Below the pieces are notes generated by a model, which searched no databases, was not told the DNA's origin, and was given only the letters and a program-made list of their open reading frames with translations. Below are positions 54,388-63,520 of a DNA stretch of 64,000 nt, one piece after another. The stretch comes from a virus. The stretch is taken from the IMG/VR virus record IMGVR_UViG_3300019850_000208, positions 44,575 through 108,574 of that record; one strand, given 5' to 3'. Position 1 is the first letter of the stretch, and every line of letters starts with the position of its first letter. Made by a program: the position numbers and the translations under genes.

Positions 54388-57300
54388 TTATACCCTCTCT
54401 GCTATTTGCGGCATTAAGCGTGCCAGCAATGTAGTGGTTCGCTCTGCGTTATCTCTTATGTCTTCTATTTTTTCTGCAACAGCTTTCATGGCTATTGTTG
54501 ATTCTTTCATCAGCTCTGCATTTGTATCTAATCTTGAGACCATTTGCTCGGCGGTTTCTTGCTGTATCTGTTTCGCCTCTGTGGTTGTCGTTGTTTGCTT
54601 GTTTATCTGCTTCGATAAATCCACAGCCTTCACTGTTGTTTCTTTGCCTTGAAACGCTCCAGCTCCTGCTTCAGCTCCTGCTCCGGCACCAGCTCCGGCG
54701 CCTTGTAAGCTGCCTGCTCCAGTTTGTAAATTATACTGCCAATTAAGGCCCTTGAATAATTCCGCAAAGAACCCTTCTTTTGCTGCTTCTGATGGTTTCG
54801 GTGCTTTTTCTTCCCTTTTGCCAATATGCAAAAGGCTATGAATCGTCTTAAAAAGCTTATCGAATTTTTCAAATATCCATTTAAACACCTTCGTTATTAA
54901 TTCTACGTATTTAGCTGCTAATCTTATTACTATTACAATAATGTTCAACAAATATTTGAGCAATGGCCCAAGCAAGTCTAATATTGTATTAGTAAGTGTT
55001 ATGGCTAGATCTAATGCTGGCATCATAGCATCAATTACTGGTCCTAATGCATCTACAATGGACTGTATTATAGGGCCTAACATCTGCATGATCATAGCGA
55101 CTACATCGAAGATCTTCGATAACGCTGGAGCTAATTTTACCATTAATTTAGCTATCATGTCACCAATCATGCCCCATAGCTGTGAGAAAGCATCAAATAT
55201 TGGCTTCAGAGCCTTTATGATATTAATAATGGCTGGCATTATGGCTTCAAGAACTTTAGATATTGCTTGGAAAATATGGGTAAGCGGGCCTTTTAAATTA
55301 TTTATTATGTCACCAATAATATTTCCAAATGTCTCAAATACAGGGCCAAGCGCCTTTACTATAATTCTTATAGTTGGCATCAACGCACTAATAAGGCTCG
55401 TAATTAGATCCGTTATCGGTCCTATTATCTGTTGTACGAATCCCAAGGCCGCTTCAATAGCGGGCTGTAATGCGTCAGTTACAGTCATTACTGCATCTAG
55501 AATTGGCGGGACTATTGTCATGAAAGAATCAGCAAGCGTAGTTAATATCCTTTCGACAATTGGCATAAATTTCATAACCATATCGACTATTTTTTGGACT
55601 ATCACAAGAGCTTTATTAAAAATAGAATCCTCTCCGCCGCCGAAGAATACCTTTGCCACTCTCCCAACCAACTCGAACAATGGCGCAATCAACTTGCTCA
55701 TCATTCCTGCTGCTTGGCCCATCCAATCTGCGATTTGTTTAATATATGGTCTGGCATCTTTAAAGGCCTTATTCAGGCGCGTCATAAAATCACGAAGAAG
55801 TTCCATTATTGGCTGGATAACATCTATCATGAGTAGAGCCATTCTATTTCTAGCCTCTTCAAATTGCTCTTTAGTTTGCTTTCTCTGTCTATCCCTCTGT
55901 TTCTTTAAAACATCATCGGCCCCTTTTGCAGTCCGACCCATTATTTTATTCACCTTGCCTACCTGATCTTCTGTCAGGCCTGCGAGTTGTTGAGCCATTC
56001 CATAAGACATGTTCATCGCCTTGGCGTATTCCTTACCAGCAATAGGCCCCATTGATGCAATTCTTTTTGAAAGTTTTACGAATTTAGCAGCCATATCCTC
56101 TGGTATTTCACTTGAGCCCTGCATAATGGCGCTGGCTTTAGTCACGCTCATTCCAAGTTGTGAATAAAGTGCTATATTATTTTCGAGCTGATCTGGATTA
56201 AACAAATCTGCCACCTTCTGCGCGGCGGCATCTGCTTCAAGACCTACCTGTATGAATGTTGCCGCTAAGCTTGTTGTGGCTCTTGTGTATGATCTGATTA
56301 CTTTGGATGTCGCGCCCATCTGTCTCAAACGGCCTGTCGTCTTCATTATGTTCTGAGCCAGTCCCTGTGTTTCAGCAGCTGACAATCCCAGACTCTGTTG
56401 TAATGCCGCAAACTGATTAAGAACACCTTTGATCTCTTTTTGGGATAATCTGCCTACATGTTGTAATGTTCCAACTAATTGAGTAGATTGTTCATAGCTC
56501 ATTCCAAGGCCCTTTGCGGCTTCAAATGACATATCAGCAAGGCCTTTGAGATCTCCTACGGGAATATGTTGCCCTGCCAATGTGGCGTATATGTTTGACA
56601 TATCCTGAACTGCTGCTCCAGCATCCATCGCAGAGTCTTTAATATCAGTCATTAACCGTTTTGTTGTTTCTCCAAATTTCTTGCTACTCTCAACTCCACC
56701 GGTCATAGTTCTTGCTATATCATTTACAGCGGCATCCAAATCTACCGAACTTTTGATTGCGTTAATAAATGAAAGTCCACCCAGAAGTTTTAACAGGTTC
56801 CCTACGAGTTTCATAACCATACCAACCGGGCCCATTATGGTGCGCCACATAATTTTGGCTATGCCCGCAGCGCCTTTCATGGCTCCTATTGCTGATTCCC
56901 CAAATACTACTGCCGCCTTACCGGCCGTTCTGAAGGCGAAACGGATAACCTGAAGGCCCTTTCCCAAAAGACCACCATCTTCTATTGCTCTATCCATTCC
57001 ATCCTTTAACCTTTTAAATAAGCTTTGCTGTTCTTTATTTGTGTGAGACAATGCCGTTTGCATTAAAGACTGCTGCGTTTCGAACTCAGCAGCCCCTTTA
57101 GTAATAACTCCGAACATTCCACCGGCCGCTTTACTAACTCTTTGTGCTAATCTGCCAAAAAAGCCAAGATTGGCGTTCTGCTCTTTCTGAGCTTTTTGCG
57201 CATTTTCCGCTAGCTTTGCCAGTTTCTCATCATCTTTCTTTTCTTGTTTTCTTTTTTTGAGCATAGCGTCTTCAAAGGTATCGGACTTTTTCATATATTT

Positions 57301-57621
57301 TTCACTCTTATCGGTGAATTCGCCAAGTCTTTTTTGCATTTCTTCTATTTCTGGTTTAGACTTTTTGACAAACTTGCCAACCATTTCTATCATCATTTTC
57401 ATGAATTCGGCGCCGCTTTTTTGAGCCTTGGCGAAATTTTGAGCCATTTGTATGGTAATAACATCTCCCAGGCTTATGCCCCAATTCTGCGTTTTGGCCT
57501 TTATATCAGTAAGCTCGAGTGATATGGTACCAGCCTGCTTTCTAAATTGGTCTGCCAGTGTCTGAAGATTACTCTGGACATCAATCATAAAATCTAATTT
57601 TGTTTCAACGCCAGCTGGCAT
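54388..57621 (-). CDS. Tape measure protein
   Basis: 1077 residues with AGGAGGAGAG before ATG. N-terminal 200 residues: charged coiled coil (KKSDTFEDAMLKKRKQEKKD, QKAQKEQNANLG). About 290-480: Ala/Gly-rich helical core with MTGGVESSKKFGETTKRL and LGMSYEQSTQLVGTLQHVGR, the classic TMP core pattern. About 640-940: hydrophobic, Ile/Leu/Pro-rich repeats (IIGPITDLITSLISALMPTI and relatives) that could cross membrane during DNA ejection. C-terminal ~130 residues: a Gly-Ala linker (GAGAGAGAEAG) and amphipathic helix. At the usual 1.5 Angstrom per residue the tail would be about 160 nm. No peptidase motif. Confidence 0.9.
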   Translation of the reverse strand: MPAGVETKLDFMIDVQSNLQTLADQFRKQAGTISLELTDIKAKTQNWGISLGDVITIQMAQNFAKAQKSGAEFMKMMIEMVGKFVKKSKPEIEEMQKRLGEFTDKSEKYMKKSDTFEDAMLKKRKQEKKDDEKLAKLAENAQKAQKEQNANLGFFGRLAQRVSKAAGGMFGVITKGAAEFETQQSLMQTALSHTNKEQQSLFKRLKDGMDRAIEDGGLLGKGLQVIRFAFRTAGKAAVVFGESAIGAMKGAAGIAKIMWRTIMGPVGMVMKLVGNLLKLLGGLSFINAIKSSVDLDAAVNDIARTMTGGVESSKKFGETTKRLMTDIKDSAMDAGAAVQDMSNIYATLAGQHIPVGDLKGLADMSFEAAKGLGMSYEQSTQLVGTLQHVGRLSQKEIKGVLNQFAALQQSLGLSAAETQGLAQNIMKTTGRLRQMGATSKVIRSYTRATTSLAATFIQVGLEADAAAQKVADLFNPDQLENNIALYSQLGMSVTKASAIMQGSSEIPEDMAAKFVKLSKRIASMGPIAGKEYAKAMNMSYGMAQQLAGLTEDQVGKVNKIMGRTAKGADDVLKKQRDRQRKQTKEQFEEARNRMALLMIDVIQPIMELLRDFMTRLNKAFKDARPYIKQIADWMGQAAGMMSKLIAPLFELVGRVAKVFFGGGEDSIFNKALVIVQKIVDMVMKFMPIVERILTTLADSFMTIVPPILDAVMTVTDALQPAIEAALGFVQQIIGPITDLITSLISALMPTIRIIVKALGPVFETFGNIIGDIINNLKGPLTHIFQAISKVLEAIMPAIINIIKALKPIFDAFSQLWGMIGDMIAKLMVKLAPALSKIFDVVAMIMQMLGPIIQSIVDALGPVIDAMMPALDLAITLTNTILDLLGPLLKYLLNIIVIVIRLAAKYVELITKVFKWIFEKFDKLFKTIHSLLHIGKREEKAPKPSEAAKEGFFAELFKGLNWQYNLQTGAGSLQGAGAGAGAGAEAGAGAFQGKETTVKAVDLSKQINKQTTTTTEAKQIQQETAEQMVSRLDTNAELMKESTIAMKAVAEKIEDIRDNAERTTTLLARLMPQIAERV

Positions 57622-57623
57622 TA

Positions 57624-59672
57624 TTAACTCTCCTCCTCAGTAGAGGCCAATGAAACTCTAAGCTGCTCGGTTTGTTCTTCGCGTGCTGTTATTAAGGTCA
57701 TGGATGTTGAATATCCATTTCTGCTAATATTATGGGTTACACCTGTTGGGAGAAATAAGTAGTAATTAGTAAGCAAGGACGGCTTTCCATCAGGTCTATT
57801 AACAATGACCCTAACTCTGGATGTTTCAAATGGAATACGAACTCCGTCAAGATATGGATCTCCCAATACTGTTAAATTCAGTCTTAAGACCATATCTTCA
57901 TTGATGGTGGTCATTAATCTTCCCAATATAAATTCATCTCTGGCCGCTCTATCCTGTATGCCTTCTCCATCAGTGCCCTGCGGAATTGTTGGTATTGGTT
58001 TAAATTCGCTATGGTTTTTAATATAGTCATCATAAGTTCTGTCTATGCTCTTCGTTGCTTTTTCCTTGTCTGCTGTTATTTGCGCATTTACACTTGCAAC
58101 TTTATTTATTCCATCCTGTCTGTCTTTAGCTATTTTATTGAACTCTTCTCTTAGGTCGGAATATGTTTTCGGCCTCGTGGTTTTCTGGCCTGTTTCCGGA
58201 TCCGTAACTGTAATAGTATCATTCTCCTGTTCTACTAATATCCAATTGTCATTTTCGTCTTTTATGAGGTTGCCTTTTTTGTCTTTCTTACCATATTTCT
58301 TTAAGAATGTGGTCATCTTCTTATTTAGACCCCCATAGCCGACTTCTTGTTTAGATAATGTTTTTTGGGCTTGTTTAAGTTTTTCTGATAGTTTGGGATC
58401 ACTTTCACGATGTTTTAGTTGTACTTCTTTATCATGCAGAGTTTTTACCTGATCTTTTAGTGTGCTCAGTGCCTTTACTTCTCCATTATCAAATCTAACA
58501 ATTTGTTCGGCTACATTGCCATTATCATCTAAAGTTACTCCAAGAAAGCTCAGGCTGGCAAAACCAAGAAAATATCCCTCAGGTATTTGTGCTTCAAGGC
58601 TTTGTACAACCGAAGTCGGGGTATCGCGCCATTCATATACTCTCTTTATAAAATCTCCAGCAGCATTACTGCCTCTTTTGTTTAATGGCTGTTTAAGTTC
58701 CCATTTTTTTATCAAGCCATACTTTTCAAAATCTTCTTCCTTATCTGGCTTGGCAACCGAAGTTTCTATAGTTGTTATACCCTGCTCTTTGGTACCACTA
58801 TCATGTAAAATTTGCAGTTTCAATGTTTCATTTATAAATGTTATCAGAGATGTATCGCTCTTAAGAAAAGAATTGATATAGCCATGGAATGTATCTACGG
58901 CAAATTGATGATCAAATCCTTCACCAAGTTTATAGTGCACTCCATTCTTTAAATTAAATCTTTTTAGAAATGTCTCCAAGTATTCTTGTATAGTGCCATT
59001 ATCCTTTTTATCTCCATTTTTATCCAGAGGGAATATTTTATCTATCCTTCTGGTTCCCAGTTTTGTAATTTGAAAGAAATATTGGCTGTTCCCTATCAAT
59101 TCCAGGCTGATTGTAAGCCATGTCCCTCTTATTCCATACTTAAATCCTGTAAGTATCATGGTTAGCCAATTGCTTGTGATGGGTTTTGTAACGCCTTCCC
59201 ACCCCCATCTTAACCTGGCAAATCCAGGTGCGGCAAACGGTTCTTCCCATACCCCCTCCTGTCTCTTCAGAATGGTCTCATTATAAAGAGCAAGAGCCCG
59301 AATTGTAAATTTTTCTATCCATGTAAATTGATTATCAGCTAAAGTAATACTGGCTTTTGGATATGGATAAGTGTTGACACTAAAATCACTTACAAAATTG
59401 TATGGAACTTTAAAAATATTTTCACCATAGTCCTCATGGCCTTTGTCTATATCAGTTAATAGCTTTATTTCTATAAATGGCTTGAATGGATATACCGGAC
59501 GAAGAGACACACCATCTTCAACCCAAAAATCCCGGAGCTCCACCTCTGGCGGAGTATCTTGAACAACACGCTGCTTTTTTGTCAGCTCTTCATATGCTCT
59601 CTGCTTTTTAGCAGTAACTTCTGCTGTTGCGGCCGCTATGTTTTTCTGGTATATATCTTTCAATGCTGCCAT
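57624..59672 (-). CDS. Baseplate hub-like protein with coiled-coil insertion
   Basis: 682 residues with GAGG before ATG. The N-terminal ~220 residues are beta-rich (YPFKPFIEIKLLTDIDKGHE, KASITLADNQFTWIEKF, ARLRWGWEG). Residues about 405-545 are a highly charged coiled coil inserted in the protein. The C-terminal ~120 residues carry LRLNLTVLGDPYLDGVRIPF, then YYLFLPTGVTHNISRNGYST and SMTLITA. The pattern 'l-vlGdP-l-G...y-v--vtHnis--GysT---L' is typical of gp27/gpD-type hub proteins. Its position before, not after, the tape measure gene is unusual for a hub. Assignment by motif only. Confidence 0.6.
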   Translation of the reverse strand: MAALKDIYQKNIAAATAEVTAKKQRAYEELTKKQRVVQDTPPEVELRDFWVEDGVSLRPVYPFKPFIEIKLLTDIDKGHEDYGENIFKVPYNFVSDFSVNTYPYPKASITLADNQFTWIEKFTIRALALYNETILKRQEGVWEEPFAAPGFARLRWGWEGVTKPITSNWLTMILTGFKYGIRGTWLTISLELIGNSQYFFQITKLGTRRIDKIFPLDKNGDKKDNGTIQEYLETFLKRFNLKNGVHYKLGEGFDHQFAVDTFHGYINSFLKSDTSLITFINETLKLQILHDSGTKEQGITTIETSVAKPDKEEDFEKYGLIKKWELKQPLNKRGSNAAGDFIKRVYEWRDTPTSVVQSLEAQIPEGYFLGFASLSFLGVTLDDNGNVAEQIVRFDNGEVKALSTLKDQVKTLHDKEVQLKHRESDPKLSEKLKQAQKTLSKQEVGYGGLNKKMTTFLKKYGKKDKKGNLIKDENDNWILVEQENDTITVTDPETGQKTTRPKTYSDLREEFNKIAKDRQDGINKVASVNAQITADKEKATKSIDRTYDDYIKNHSEFKPIPTIPQGTDGEGIQDRAARDEFILGRLMTTINEDMVLRLNLTVLGDPYLDGVRIPFETSRVRVIVNRPDGKPSLLTNYYLFLPTGVTHNISRNGYSTSMTLITAREEQTEQLRVSLASTEEES

Positions 59673-59727
59673 TTGCCACCTCTTTAGATTATCTTAAATG
59701 TTGTTGAAAAATCATCGTATTTTTAAT

Positions 59728-60330
59728 TTATTCTTCTGGAGTGGTAGGTGGCGGTTGATAGGAAATTCGCTGCTTGAACGGCGAACTCGTAATTGGGTGA
59801 TAATTGGTCAATCTAGCATTATTTACTATATTTTGTGCCATTGACTTATCAGAGGCATAAGTTTTAGCACCTGGTTTATAGAGGGTTTGATTAATTCTTC
59901 TAATCCATGGCTCGGCAATTGTTTGGATAGCATTTGGCTGAGGCATATTTGACATTCCTGGACTGACCAACCTGCCTCTTAGATTGTTTGTGAAGTACTT
60001 TCTGAATGCGCTTTTGGTAATAAATGGATACATTCTCTTTAACAAAGTATATATAACTAAGCCATTTAATTGCATACCGGAATTTCTCGCATTAATTATA
60101 AAAGATGCAAATGTGTATTGCATAGCACCTATATAGTGGGCGTTAATGCCAGTGGTATATTGCATATCTGAACTCAATATAAATACTGTTGGTCTCGGAT
60201 CATGGATAATATAGCCTGGTCTGCCTGAGCGGTAGGTGCATTGATATATCATACCTGGCGCGAAAGGCATAACCCTTGCATTGAAGCTTCGCCTGAATAC
60301 CAATGATATAATTCTGCGGAATAAATTCAT
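59728..60330 (-). CDS. 200-residue phage protein with HDPxP motif
   Basis: CAGGAG precedes the ATG. Begins with a basic helix (MNLFRRIISLVFRRSFNARV), then FAPGMIYQCTYRSGRPGYII, HDPRPTVFILSSDMQYTTGI and NAHYIGAMQYTF. The middle has LLKRMYPFITKSAFRKYFTN, and a Pro-rich tail (YQPPPTTPEE) closes it. The HDPxP/G-N-HYI block recurs in the 104-residue protein at 40441. Similar small virion proteins occur in large phages. Virion or tail-completion role inferred from context only. Confidence 0.6.
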   Translation of the reverse strand: MNLFRRIISLVFRRSFNARVMPFAPGMIYQCTYRSGRPGYIIHDPRPTVFILSSDMQYTTGINAHYIGAMQYTFASFIINARNSGMQLNGLVIYTLLKRMYPFITKSAFRKYFTNNLRGRLVSPGMSNMPQPNAIQTIAEPWIRRINQTLYKPGAKTYASDKSMAQNIVNNARLTNYHPITSSPFKQRISYQPPPTTPEE

Positions 60331-60400
60331 ATAATTCTCCTGTTATTATCTTGATAAGTATCAATCTTTTTAGATAGTTTAGTGGAGCATTATATGAGCA

Positions 60401-60769
60401 TTACCGGTAATTTTCTGGTTTGTTTTCTAATAATATTTTATTATGACGATCATTAATATATTTCCAGCTTGCTTCGTAGATTTGATATCTATGAGCCCCA
60501 TTTTCCAGCAATTTCCATGCAACACTTTCGACCATTTTATGACATGATCTGCATAGCGTTACCAAGTTTAGGTCTTCATTCGAGTGAGATATTTTTAATG
60601 GTACTATATGATGCACATGCAGGTTTTTTGTGCTACCGCAGATCTTACATCTATTTCCATCTCTTAGCAAAACCTTTTTTCTTATTGTGGGCCAATCTTT
60701 TCCATATTTTGCTTTGGTTTTCCTTGAGTATAAATTATATTTTTGTTTAATCTTAACTTTCTTGGGCAT
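60401..60769 (-). CDS. HNH endonuclease
   Basis: 122 residues. Complete HNH with zinc cysteines: RKKVLLRDGNRCKICGSTKN with C41/C44, LHVHHIVPLKISHSNEDLNL with H53-H54 and N68, then TLCRSCHKMVE with C73/C76 and H77. This is the McrA-type beta-beta-alpha-metal nuclease. The gene overlaps the PAS gene stop by 17 nt and lacks a strong ribosome site, as for inserted freestanding nucleases. It could act in packaging, homing or host DNA attack; no neighbouring terminase was seen. Confidence 0.85.
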   Translation of the reverse strand: MPKKVKIKQKYNLYSRKTKAKYGKDWPTIRKKVLLRDGNRCKICGSTKNLHVHHIVPLKISHSNEDLNLVTLCRSCHKMVESVAWKLLENGAHRYQIYEASWKYINDRHNKILLENKPENYR

Positions 60770-61295
60770 AATCCAGAACTATCTTATAGACTTTATCTAG
60801 TAGCGAAACTAGTTGTTTTAATGATGTATTCATGTCATCTACCAATTGGTAGTTGCTATTTTCTTTCATTTTCATTTGCAATATCTGGGAATAACCATAT
60901 ATGATATCTAACAGAGATTTTATATTAAATATCAAGTCAGGAAATAATTTGTCGATCTGATTTGGATTTTCTACTGCATTTCTGATTTTGTTAAGTGGCT
61001 CATCATTTATCACCAGCAATATAACATACTTCTTTTTCTTACGAAATAGATAGCCTATATGAATAGATAGATGCTCATTATTTAATTGGGTTTTAATATG
61101 CCCTATTCCGTCATGCGATATTAAATTTTCATACTGATTAAAAACTTCCTGTGATGGAAATAAAAAATTAACATGCGTGTTACTCACGTCCTCATTTGAT
61201 ATCTCATAGTATTCGCGCGCCTTTTTGTTCATTTGTATTATTTTATTATTTTTGATGATAATAATACCTAATGGTAATCGTCCGAAACGAAACAT
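60753..61295 (-). CDS. PAS domain protein with degenerate DHp (histidine-kinase-like) domain
   Basis: About 180 residues. GAGGA lies 6 nt before the ATG at 61295; the ATG at 61301 is too close to it. Numbering from 61301: residues 8-100 have a PAS pattern (LPLGIIIIKNNKIIQMNKKA, REYYEISNEDVSNTHV). Residues 119-175 align with the DHp helices of histidine kinases (FNIKSLLDIIYGYSQILQMK). The HEIRTPLN-type phosphoacceptor His is Phe125 and the conserved Pro is Leu130. No ATPase domain follows. It may be a sensor or decoy that engages host two-component systems; unproven. Confidence 0.7.
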   Translation of the reverse strand: MFRFGRLPLGIIIIKNNKIIQMNKKAREYYEISNEDVSNTHVNFLFPSQEVFNQYENLISHDGIGHIKTQLNNEHLSIHIGYLFRKKKKYVILLVINDEPLNKIRNAVENPNQIDKLFPDLIFNIKSLLDIIYGYSQILQMKMKENSNYQLVDDMNTSLKQLVSLLDKVYKIVLDYAQES

Positions 61296-61321
61296 AAACA
61301 TTCCTCAAATTATAGTATAAT

Positions 61322-61342
61322 AGCTCGCCGCAGGGACGAGCT
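61322..61342 (-). promoter_or_regulatory. Small hairpin in the PAS-gene leader
   Basis: A 7-bp perfect stem (TAGCTCG/CGAGCTA, 61321-61327 with 61337-61343) and 9-nt loop lie about 15 nt upstream of the GAGGA of the PAS gene. The region 61344-61393 holds AT-rich sequence with possible -10 matches but no convincing -35. The hairpin could protect the transcript 5' end or affect initiation. Confidence 0.35.
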
Positions 61343-61393
61343 AGCTAGGCTATTATCTTGGCTATAAGCATGACTATTAACATTATATTTACC

Positions 61394-61424
61394 AAAAAAA
61401 ATGCCCCATGCTATAACATGGGGC
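61394..61424 (-). terminator. Intrinsic terminator after the methyltransferase pair
   Basis: On the minus strand an 8-bp perfect stem (GCCCCATG / CATGGGGC, 61417-61424 with 61403-61410) and 6-nt loop are followed by AT and seven T. It ends the unit containing the methyltransferase (61904-63502) and the 147-residue protein, and separates it from the PAS gene onward. Confidence 0.85.
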
Positions 61425-61473
61425 AAAGACAGGAGGAGTTGGAGAAATTGACATTTCCCCAGGAAAAATATTT

Positions 61474-61917
61474 TTAGGCCTGCTTCAGATCTGAAACAGA
61501 TATCTGCTTCAAGTTTTGAAGCTGACTACTCATTTTAATATTTGATAATTTGATTTCTTGCCTGGCGGTATTCTTGAGCGCCGATATCGCCTCTTTTAAA
61601 ATGTTCATTTTATCGCTTTTTATATTTCCTTGTACATATGCATTATCTCGAAAAGTAATAGACGCTATTTCATCATGTTCATCATCAATTATTTGATAAG
61701 TGCGCTCAATCTGATTGGCTCTATTTCTCTTTATACTTCTTGAAATTTGGTATTTCCCAACAGCTAGTGCAGTCTGCTCAACATCACTCTCTAACTGTAA
61801 AATATCATGCAGTACATCTATAATGTATGTTATGCTCTGCCATGCTGCAGAAAGATCATGTCTTAAAGCTCGGTCATTTGATAGTTTAATACTTAAATCG
61901 TCATCAATCAGTACCAT
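61474..61917 (-). CDS. Helical protein overlapping the methyltransferase gene
   Basis: 147 residues from ATG 61917. AGGAAGG at 61924-61930 is 6 nt upstream, so this start is preferred to the ATG at 61941, which lacks such a site. The start overlaps the methyltransferase 3' end by 14 nt. Largely helical: LRHDLSAAWQSITYIIDVLH, a basic turn (QISRSIKRNRANQIERTYQI), and a coiled-coil end (MNILKEAISALKNTARQEIK). No motif named. Coupling suggests a methyltransferase partner. Confidence 0.65.
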   Translation of the reverse strand: MVLIDDDLSIKLSNDRALRHDLSAAWQSITYIIDVLHDILQLESDVEQTALAVGKYQISRSIKRNRANQIERTYQIIDDEHDEIASITFRDNAYVQGNIKSDKMNILKEAISALKNTARQEIKLSNIKMSSQLQNLKQISVSDLKQA

Positions 61918-63502
61918 TTTTTTCCTTCCTAATAAAGTCATTCGCTAGTCTTACATATTCCTCAGATATATCAAACCCTATCCAGCGATATCCCTTTTTG
62001 TACTTTTTATTAAGCCTGACGGCAGCCTGAGGAGTACTGGCACTCCCGCAGAATGGATCTACTATCAATCCCCCTTTAGGCAGATAAAGCTCAATAAATC
62101 TTTTGGCCAAATCCACACTGAATGGAGCGGGATGATGCCTCACTTTTGTGTTCGTTGGGGCTATGTCCCAATTATCAGTAAAGGTACGCCAAAAAACCGC
62201 AAAGCTTTCTGCCAGGGCGTCTTTGATGTGGCCTTCATTGTGCTTCAAGGCCGTCTTTAATTTATTGACAACCTGCCGGGACATTTTCGCCATAACTTCG
62301 TCCACTTTTGCCTTATATATTTCTTTAAGAGCTTTATTTATTTTTGTTGGGGTTAGAGCGCTCCCATTCTTGAGCTTTGGTCTAACCTCATTTAGTGCCC
62401 GAGCCGCCATCTCTTCAATTGCACCATCCATAACGGCCATGGTTTTACCAATCCATTGTACAGCCAGATCTGGAATACTATCTTTAATTTTTAATTTATC
62501 GATATCCGAGCTTATCATAGATTTAGTCTGGCTTTCTTTTAACTGAAGCTCGGTTTTATCATACCAAACATTATATAGTTGGTCTTTGGCCTGTTTAAGA
62601 TCTATAGTTGTCTTGTTGGTAATGTTAGGGCCCTTTGTTAATATCCAAATATATTCACTAATTGGATTAGGATGATATACCTGGGCCGCCTCTTGCTCTA
62701 GTATCGCCTTATTTTCCTTGATGGTCCCGCCTTGTGCGAATAAGCTCAAAACTCTAATTTGGTTGTTAATATTATATCTCTCTAAATCAAGGGCTTTGTA
62801 TTGAGCATCATTTGTATTTTTTATTTCACGGAGCTCCGCCAGTATTTCCTTCTTCTTTTCTCTAAACAACTCTAATTGTTGCGATGCTTCCTGTGGATCT
62901 GAGTTAGATTTCATATCTAAAAGCTTTAAACGATCTTGGTATTTTTGATACGAAATAATATAAGAACCGGTTCTTTGCTTGCCTGCGCCCAAAGGTTTGA
63001 CCCACATAATCTGTTCTTGAAATGTGAAGCCACTATCAATAGCTATATTAAGCAAATCTATTCCAGTGGGTCTTTTTTCACCCTCCGACATCACATTGGA
63101 AATATTAAGACCGAAAACACCGCCTTCTTTAAGAGCAGCATAGGCCGAATTTATAAAACGTTTCATCAGCACAAGATAATCATGATAGGGCATGCTGTCA
63201 TTATATTCGTAATTATCGCTGACGTTGTCTCCATAATCTTTGGAACACAAATATGGCGGCGATGTAAAAATAGCATCTATTTGATTACGAAGTTTTAATA
63301 ATCCGGTTATACAATTTTCGTTATATATATTATCAGGTTCGAGACCTTCTTCTATCTCGAAACTTTGCTTTTTGGCATTGTCAAAGGACTTCTTGCTCAA
63401 TGACGGCTGGTTAAAACCTGCTACTGGCTTCGTACTTTTTGAGTTCATATCATAAAGAAAAACATTTTTATCAGAAACGATCTCAAGATATTTTGTTGTC
63501 AT
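61904..63502 (-). CDS. Beta-class DNA methyltransferase (N4-cytosine-like)
   Basis: 532 residues from ATG 63502, with AGGGG 5 nt upstream; the GTG at 63508 is an alternative. Motif IV, TSPPY (about residue 80), comes before motif I, DPFCGSAST (about 482). This order is that of the beta class, and SPP rather than DPP favours N4-cytosine. YHPNPISEYIWIL (about 276) fits motif VIII. A charged coiled coil (about 183-270) and a second helical insertion (about 320-440) separate the motifs, making the protein longer than usual. Likely protects phage DNA or marks it. The target site is unknown. Confidence 0.85.
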   Translation of the reverse strand: MTTKYLEIVSDKNVFLYDMNSKSTKPVAGFNQPSLSKKSFDNAKKQSFEIEEGLEPDNIYNENCITGLLKLRNQIDAIFTSPPYLCSKDYGDNVSDNYEYNDSMPYHDYLVLMKRFINSAYAALKEGGVFGLNISNVMSEGEKRPTGIDLLNIAIDSGFTFQEQIMWVKPLGAGKQRTGSYIISYQKYQDRLKLLDMKSNSDPQEASQQLELFREKKKEILAELREIKNTNDAQYKALDLERYNINNQIRVLSLFAQGGTIKENKAILEQEAAQVYHPNPISEYIWILTKGPNITNKTTIDLKQAKDQLYNVWYDKTELQLKESQTKSMISSDIDKLKIKDSIPDLAVQWIGKTMAVMDGAIEEMAARALNEVRPKLKNGSALTPTKINKALKEIYKAKVDEVMAKMSRQVVNKLKTALKHNEGHIKDALAESFAVFWRTFTDNWDIAPTNTKVRHHPAPFSVDLAKRFIELYLPKGGLIVDPFCGSASTPQAAVRLNKKYKKGYRWIGFDISEEYVRLANDFIRKEKNGTD

Positions 63503-63520
63503 TTTCACCCCTATCGATAA

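Noticed and set aside
54941-55966. 341-codon plus-strand open frame
   Set aside because: Lies antisense to the tape measure gene, Ile/Ser-rich and without a ribosome site; an antisense effect of the hydrophobic TMP repeats.
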